A DNA stretch of 64,000 bases from an uncultured Lachnospiraceae bacterium. GTDB lineage: Bacteria > Bacillota > Clostridia > Lachnospirales > Lachnospiraceae. Location of the stretch: positions 106,298 to 170,297 of the forward strand of contig CAJUJP010000003.1 in the NCBI GenBank assembly GCA_910586615.1, given 5' to 3'. A program made the translations under genes and the position numbers. Positions 60,694 through 64,000 of the stretch are shown one piece after another. The notes below the pieces were generated by a model. The model was not told the origin of the DNA. It searched no databases and saw only the letters and a program-made list of their open reading frames with translations. How positions within the stretch are numbered: position 1 is the first letter of the stretch; the number at the start of each line of letters is the position of its first letter.

Positions 60694-63600
60694 CTATTCA
60701 GTGATCACGGAAATAAACACCTTTGCGATCTGATACAGATCTGCATTCTGTGCCGCCGATGCATCCCGTGCATCCTTTGCTTCAAAAGCATTCAGATCAA
60801 GGCTTTCGCTGTGCACCACGCCGATATCGCCAAGCTCCATTTCCTTACGGTTCAAGGCTCCCACCGTCTCCTTAAGTCCCTGTTCCAGACGGCCAATCCG
60901 GCTTCTGATTGCTTCCACGCCCTGTGCATCGCCACAGGCGGCATATCCGGATACCTTTTTATTGCGGATTCCAAACTCTGCTGCGACCTGTCCGTAACCC
61001 TTCGTTTCGAAAGTAATTTTTACTTTCCCGCCCGTTTCTCCACCGTGCAGCACCCGCAGATGAATAGCCGTTGTCTCCCCGTTGATTTCCACGGGAATCT
61101 GGTAATTCTCCTCTCTGGCAAGGCCGCCGGCCAGTGTAAGCTGTTTACGGCAGCTCTGGATCGCCTTCAAGTCAATGTAGCTGATGCTTTCATTGTCCTG
61201 TGCATCTTCCAGAACCTCTTCAAAGACCTGACGCATTTCTTCGTATGCCGCCTGTGCACTGTCTTTATCCGTCAAGGCCTCCTGCAGTCTGGAAACGGCG
61301 CCCTTCACCTGGTCCTTACGATCCGGTGTGGTATATTCCTTCAGTTCCTTAAAAAGAAGTCCTCTGCTGTTCATCAGCATATTTGCCGCCGCCAGATTGT
61401 TCATGGTCACCGGCTGCTTATTATGCAGCAGTTCCTCGACTACGCTGTCTTCCACTTCGCAGGCCTGCCTGCAGTCCTGTATCTGCTCTTCCTGATACTC
61501 TTTCCGGGTGGACGCATCCTGCTTCGCCATCCGGTCTGCGATGTCACCCACAATATCCTGATAATATTTGCGGAATCCGGCTGAAATCTGCCCCGTAATG
61601 GACATACCCTTTTCAATGGCCTCCACACCGGCAAAAGCGTCGTCTATCATGAAATCCATACCGGATCTTTTCTGGCTGCGTACCGCGCTCAGCATATTTT
61701 TAAAAGATACCTCCGCGCCCATATTGACCAGCGCACCGACTGCGGCATCATCTGTTTTTTCAAACTGCCTGAGCATACGGTAAATACCAATGTAGGCTGT
61801 CCGCTCCTCCTCGTCAATGGCCTTGTTTTTATCCAGTTTATATAAAAACTTGCTGAATTTCTCAGTTTCCTGTTCCTTGCTGTGCTGTATGGAATCCAGA
61901 TATTCATTCAATTCCGGCAGTGTCATCTCTAAAGGATTCTTGCCGTCGCGGATTGCCTGAAGAACAGCCGCCGGTGTCATCTTATCAATCACCTGATGCA
62001 GCTCCGAATCGGATGCCCGCACCGCTTCTATATTCTCACGGGACGGTTCCATGCTGTTGTATCCAAGGATTCTGACCGCCCTGCGGTTCTCTTCACTCGT
62101 TTCCAGTCCCAGATTTTCCAGAATGCTGTCTACATTTCTGAATGCCTTCTCAAAAGAATCGCCCAGATCCTTTCTGATATCCGTCATCCATGTCTCGTAC
62201 TTTTCTCTTGCCTCTTCGTACTGATTCCGTAAGGCACTGCCGTTTATATGCACCTGATCCAGGGTGAAATCTTTGTCCGTCACCTTAAATCTTCCGGCGA
62301 TATCAACAGGCAGATAAGGAATCTCGGCTGCCTTGGTGCGAGTCTGCTCATAAAGAGCCGCCTTCTCCGCCGCTTTATCGACATCCGTCTCCCCGAACAA
62401 AAGCTGCTGTTGTCTGGACTCTATCTGCCTCAGGGCATCCACTAACTTCTCTAATTCTGTAGTGTCAATGGAATAGCCGCTCTCTAACAACTTACGGTTT
62501 ACTTCCACCGTCATCATCAGACGGATCTCTTCCAGCTGTCGTCTGGCAGTGATATTTTCCGGCATATCTGTAACAGACGTATGGCCTGTATCCGGATATC
62601 CCGATGCCGGACTGAGCGCCGATGTGTTCGTGCCTGCGGCACCGTTGTTTCCTGCCCCGCCAGCCGTATTTCCCGTGTGCTGTGCAGATCCCCGGTTCCC
62701 ATGGGTATCTTCCTGACCATCGCCCTTTTTACTGTCAGCTTCCTGTGCCGCTTCCAGATTAGCCAGGGTCAGGTCTTTTCCCTCTGCAATAGTCTTATCA
62801 ACCGCTTCTTCCGTGATCTGTGCAAACCGATCCACATATTCAGCCGCTTTTTCCAGGCTGCTCCTGCCGTCTGCAAGATCCGCCTCCCCGGCCTGTTTTC
62901 CGTCCCCAATGGCTGCCGCAATAGCGGATAAAACCTGTTTTTCATCCTGAGGCAGCGTCAGATGATCCAGCTTGTAAAGATCCGCCACTGTTTCCGGTGT
63001 AAGCGGAATCCCTTTCTCAATCAGCCATCTGGCATCATCCAGCGTCTCTTCACTGACTTCCAGTCCTGCCTGCTGCAGAACTTTCTCCATCTGAGGGCGA
63101 AGCGCTTCCCAGTTATATTCCTCTGCCTTTCGGGCATAGTAACCGGCACCGTCAGAATAATAGCCTCTTCCCTGTCTGCTTCCGTCTCCCGTGGCGCTGT
63201 AGCCTGCCCGGTACAAGTTGTCGATCGTAGGCTCCATATGATTTTCTATCATATATTTCGCGGCGCCTTCCGTAATTTCCTGAAGTTCCATGGCCTTGCC
63301 GTATGCCTGCACAGCCTCTCTGACATTTTCTTCCGTCAGAGGCACATCATGCTCCGCAAACTGCCTGCTCAATTCCCTTGCAAATACCTCGCTGCCTGTG
63401 ATTTCCTTCAAAGTGGCCGCATCGATCTGGTCAGTATAACCGGCCACATAGGTGCCGCCTTTCATAAGTTCTGCTTTGATTTTATCGACAATGGTAACGA
63501 CCTCTTCTATATCCATGTCTCCGACCTGATAACCATCTTCCATCATCTGGTTAAAATCATCCGCAGACATAGTATTAGACATAACTGTCATATAGTCTCT

Positions 63601-63816
63601 CTGCGCAGCAAGATCAACTTGCTCCGCATCCCGCATAACGTCTTCTGTGGTCTTTCCCTGACCCTTGTAAGCTGTGTTATCCATAACTGTGCCAGAAATG
63701 TCTAATGCAAATGCACCCGTTTTATTCGTCTTCTCTGAACGGGTATCCCGATATGTAGTTGTGGCCGCCTTGTCTACATTTTGATTCGTTCCGGTATTAT
63801 CAAATGTAATTTTCAT
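60694..63816 (-). CDS. Large flagellar-locus protein, FliK-like C-terminus
   Basis: A 1040-residue soluble protein rich in Asp/Glu/Ala, resembling the DUF6240 proteins that lie beside flagellin in Lachnospiraceae. Several helical repeats follow the theme LTEENVREAVQAYG / LTPETVADLYKL across ~180-340. A Gly/Asn/Thr-rich linker lies at ~365-415. The C-terminal ~120 residues read IHLRVLHGGETGGKVKITFET and AAEFGIRNKKVSGYAA, then helix SRIGRLEQGLKE, similar in pattern to the C-terminal domain of hook-length protein FliK. No signal peptide. A role in hook or filament length control is inferred from this pattern and the position. Confidence 0.65.
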   Translation of the reverse strand: MKITFDNTGTNQNVDKAATTTYRDTRSEKTNKTGAFALDISGTVMDNTAYKGQGKTTEDVMRDAEQVDLAAQRDYMTVMSNTMSADDFNQMMEDGYQVGDMDIEEVVTIVDKIKAELMKGGTYVAGYTDQIDAATLKEITGSEVFARELSRQFAEHDVPLTEENVREAVQAYGKAMELQEITEGAAKYMIENHMEPTIDNLYRAGYSATGDGSRQGRGYYSDGAGYYARKAEEYNWEALRPQMEKVLQQAGLEVSEETLDDARWLIEKGIPLTPETVADLYKLDHLTLPQDEKQVLSAIAAAIGDGKQAGEADLADGRSSLEKAAEYVDRFAQITEEAVDKTIAEGKDLTLANLEAAQEADSKKGDGQEDTHGNRGSAQHTGNTAGGAGNNGAAGTNTSALSPASGYPDTGHTSVTDMPENITARRQLEEIRLMMTVEVNRKLLESGYSIDTTELEKLVDALRQIESRQQQLLFGETDVDKAAEKAALYEQTRTKAAEIPYLPVDIAGRFKVTDKDFTLDQVHINGSALRNQYEEAREKYETWMTDIRKDLGDSFEKAFRNVDSILENLGLETSEENRRAVRILGYNSMEPSRENIEAVRASDSELHQVIDKMTPAAVLQAIRDGKNPLEMTLPELNEYLDSIQHSKEQETEKFSKFLYKLDKNKAIDEEERTAYIGIYRMLRQFEKTDDAAVGALVNMGAEVSFKNMLSAVRSQKRSGMDFMIDDAFAGVEAIEKGMSITGQISAGFRKYYQDIVGDIADRMAKQDASTRKEYQEEQIQDCRQACEVEDSVVEELLHNKQPVTMNNLAAANMLMNSRGLLFKELKEYTTPDRKDQVKGAVSRLQEALTDKDSAQAAYEEMRQVFEEVLEDAQDNESISYIDLKAIQSCRKQLTLAGGLAREENYQIPVEINGETTAIHLRVLHGGETGGKVKITFETKGYGQVAAEFGIRNKKVSGYAACGDAQGVEAIRSRIGRLEQGLKETVGALNRKEMELGDIGVVHSESLDLNAFEAKDARDASAAQNADLYQIAKVFISVITE

Positions 63817-63903
63817 GTACCCTCTCCATGTAGTAGGTTCTATTGTGACAGTGCAGTCTTCCTTTTTCCCGGAAGCCGGACTGTTACGTTCTGTATGCTT
63901 TTT

Positions 63904-63930
63904 ATTTCGGCATAGGGAGATATTTTCTTA
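63904..63930 (-). promoter_or_regulatory. Sigma-28 (FliA/SigD)-type promoter
   Basis: On the minus strand TAAG (63927-63930), 15 bp, then GCCGAAAT (63904-63911), close to the consensus TAAA-N15-GCCGATAA. It is ~90 bp before the large flagellar gene, and flagellin follows. Confidence 0.7.
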
Positions 63931-64000
63931 ACCCCTGAAAGAAAAACGTAACAGTTCAGCCTTCAATGTCATTAAGTTAACTTTGAAAATGAAAAGGGGA

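Noticed and set aside
60658..61584. Plus-strand frame of 308 codons opposite the large flagellar gene
   Set aside because: No ribosome-binding site. Its composition is that of a shadow frame, and the minus-strand frame continues intact for 1040 codons.
1..64000. CRISPR arrays, insertion sequences, prophage or integrative elements
   Set aside because: No regularly spaced identical repeats, transposase, integrase or phage-structural motifs were found on either strand. The tandem repeats at 13901 and 59174 have no spacer structure.

Overview
The window looks like a chromosomal segment from a flagellated Gram-positive clostridium, most likely a Lachnospiraceae relative. The evidence is the Lachnospiraceae-type flagellin and FliS, the sporulation-lineage pair BofA and DUF2508/YaaL, a Tad/Flp pilus locus without an outer-membrane secretin, an MdxE-type maltodextrin importer, strong AGGAGG ribosome-binding sites and moderate GC. 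I see no rRNA, integrase, transposase, insertion sequence, phage gene or CRISPR array. The only RNA gene recognised is one tRNA-Ser(GCU).

Layout. (1) 1-9.7 kb, minus strand: an apparent cell-surface phosphopolymer locus. It has two IspD/TarI-type cytidylyltransferases (one lacking the catalytic Arg), two paralogous GT-B/TagF-like transferases (one with a C-terminal propeller-like half), a TagD-type cytidylyltransferase fused to a Gfo/Idh/MocA dehydrogenase, a glycerophosphodiesterase, a LicD phosphotransferase, a second TagD-type cytidylyltransferase and a PdxA-family dehydrogenase cut by the window edge. Together they suggest that one or more CDP-activated polyol phosphates are made and transferred to a polymer. 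(2) 9.8-16.2 kb: housekeeping and accessory genes (an unrecognised PH-like protein, esterase, YitT transporter, DHH phosphoesterase, AlbA_2 ATP-binding regulator, XRE membrane regulator). (3) 16.3-22.7 kb: a maltodextrin locus (GH13 enzyme, two permeases, lipoprotein binding protein) divergent from its LacI-type regulator; no ATPase is encoded. (4) 22.8-31.8 kb: an ECF sigma/anti-sigma pair, a DUF1538/PII-like pair, a 38-residue membrane protein missed by length cut-offs, and an FtsX-type ABC exporter behind a PhoP-box-like direct repeat.

(5) 32.0-42.3 kb: a 2610-residue secreted GH16 beta-glucanase carrying a G9 homopolymer, divergent from a cytosolic protein that joins a LacI-type sugar-binding domain to GGDEF. 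This is a plausible sugar-to-c-di-GMP switch. (6) 42.3-45.6 kb: tRNA-Ser, two-subunit fumarase, HIT protein, flavodoxin-like/SCP2 protein. (7) 45.6-57.8 kb: rhomboid protease, FHA protein and a full Tad pilus operon, read from one strong promoter with a long leader containing a terminator-like hairpin. The operon has two prepilin peptidases, and the first seems to start at AUU. (8) 57.8-64 kb: bofA, DUF2508, then a flagellar block (large FliK-like protein, flagellin, fliS) with a sigma-28-type promoter and a degenerate ~66-bp tandem repeat ahead of fliS.

All positions and motifs were read by eye. Family names rest on recognised motifs, not on database searches.
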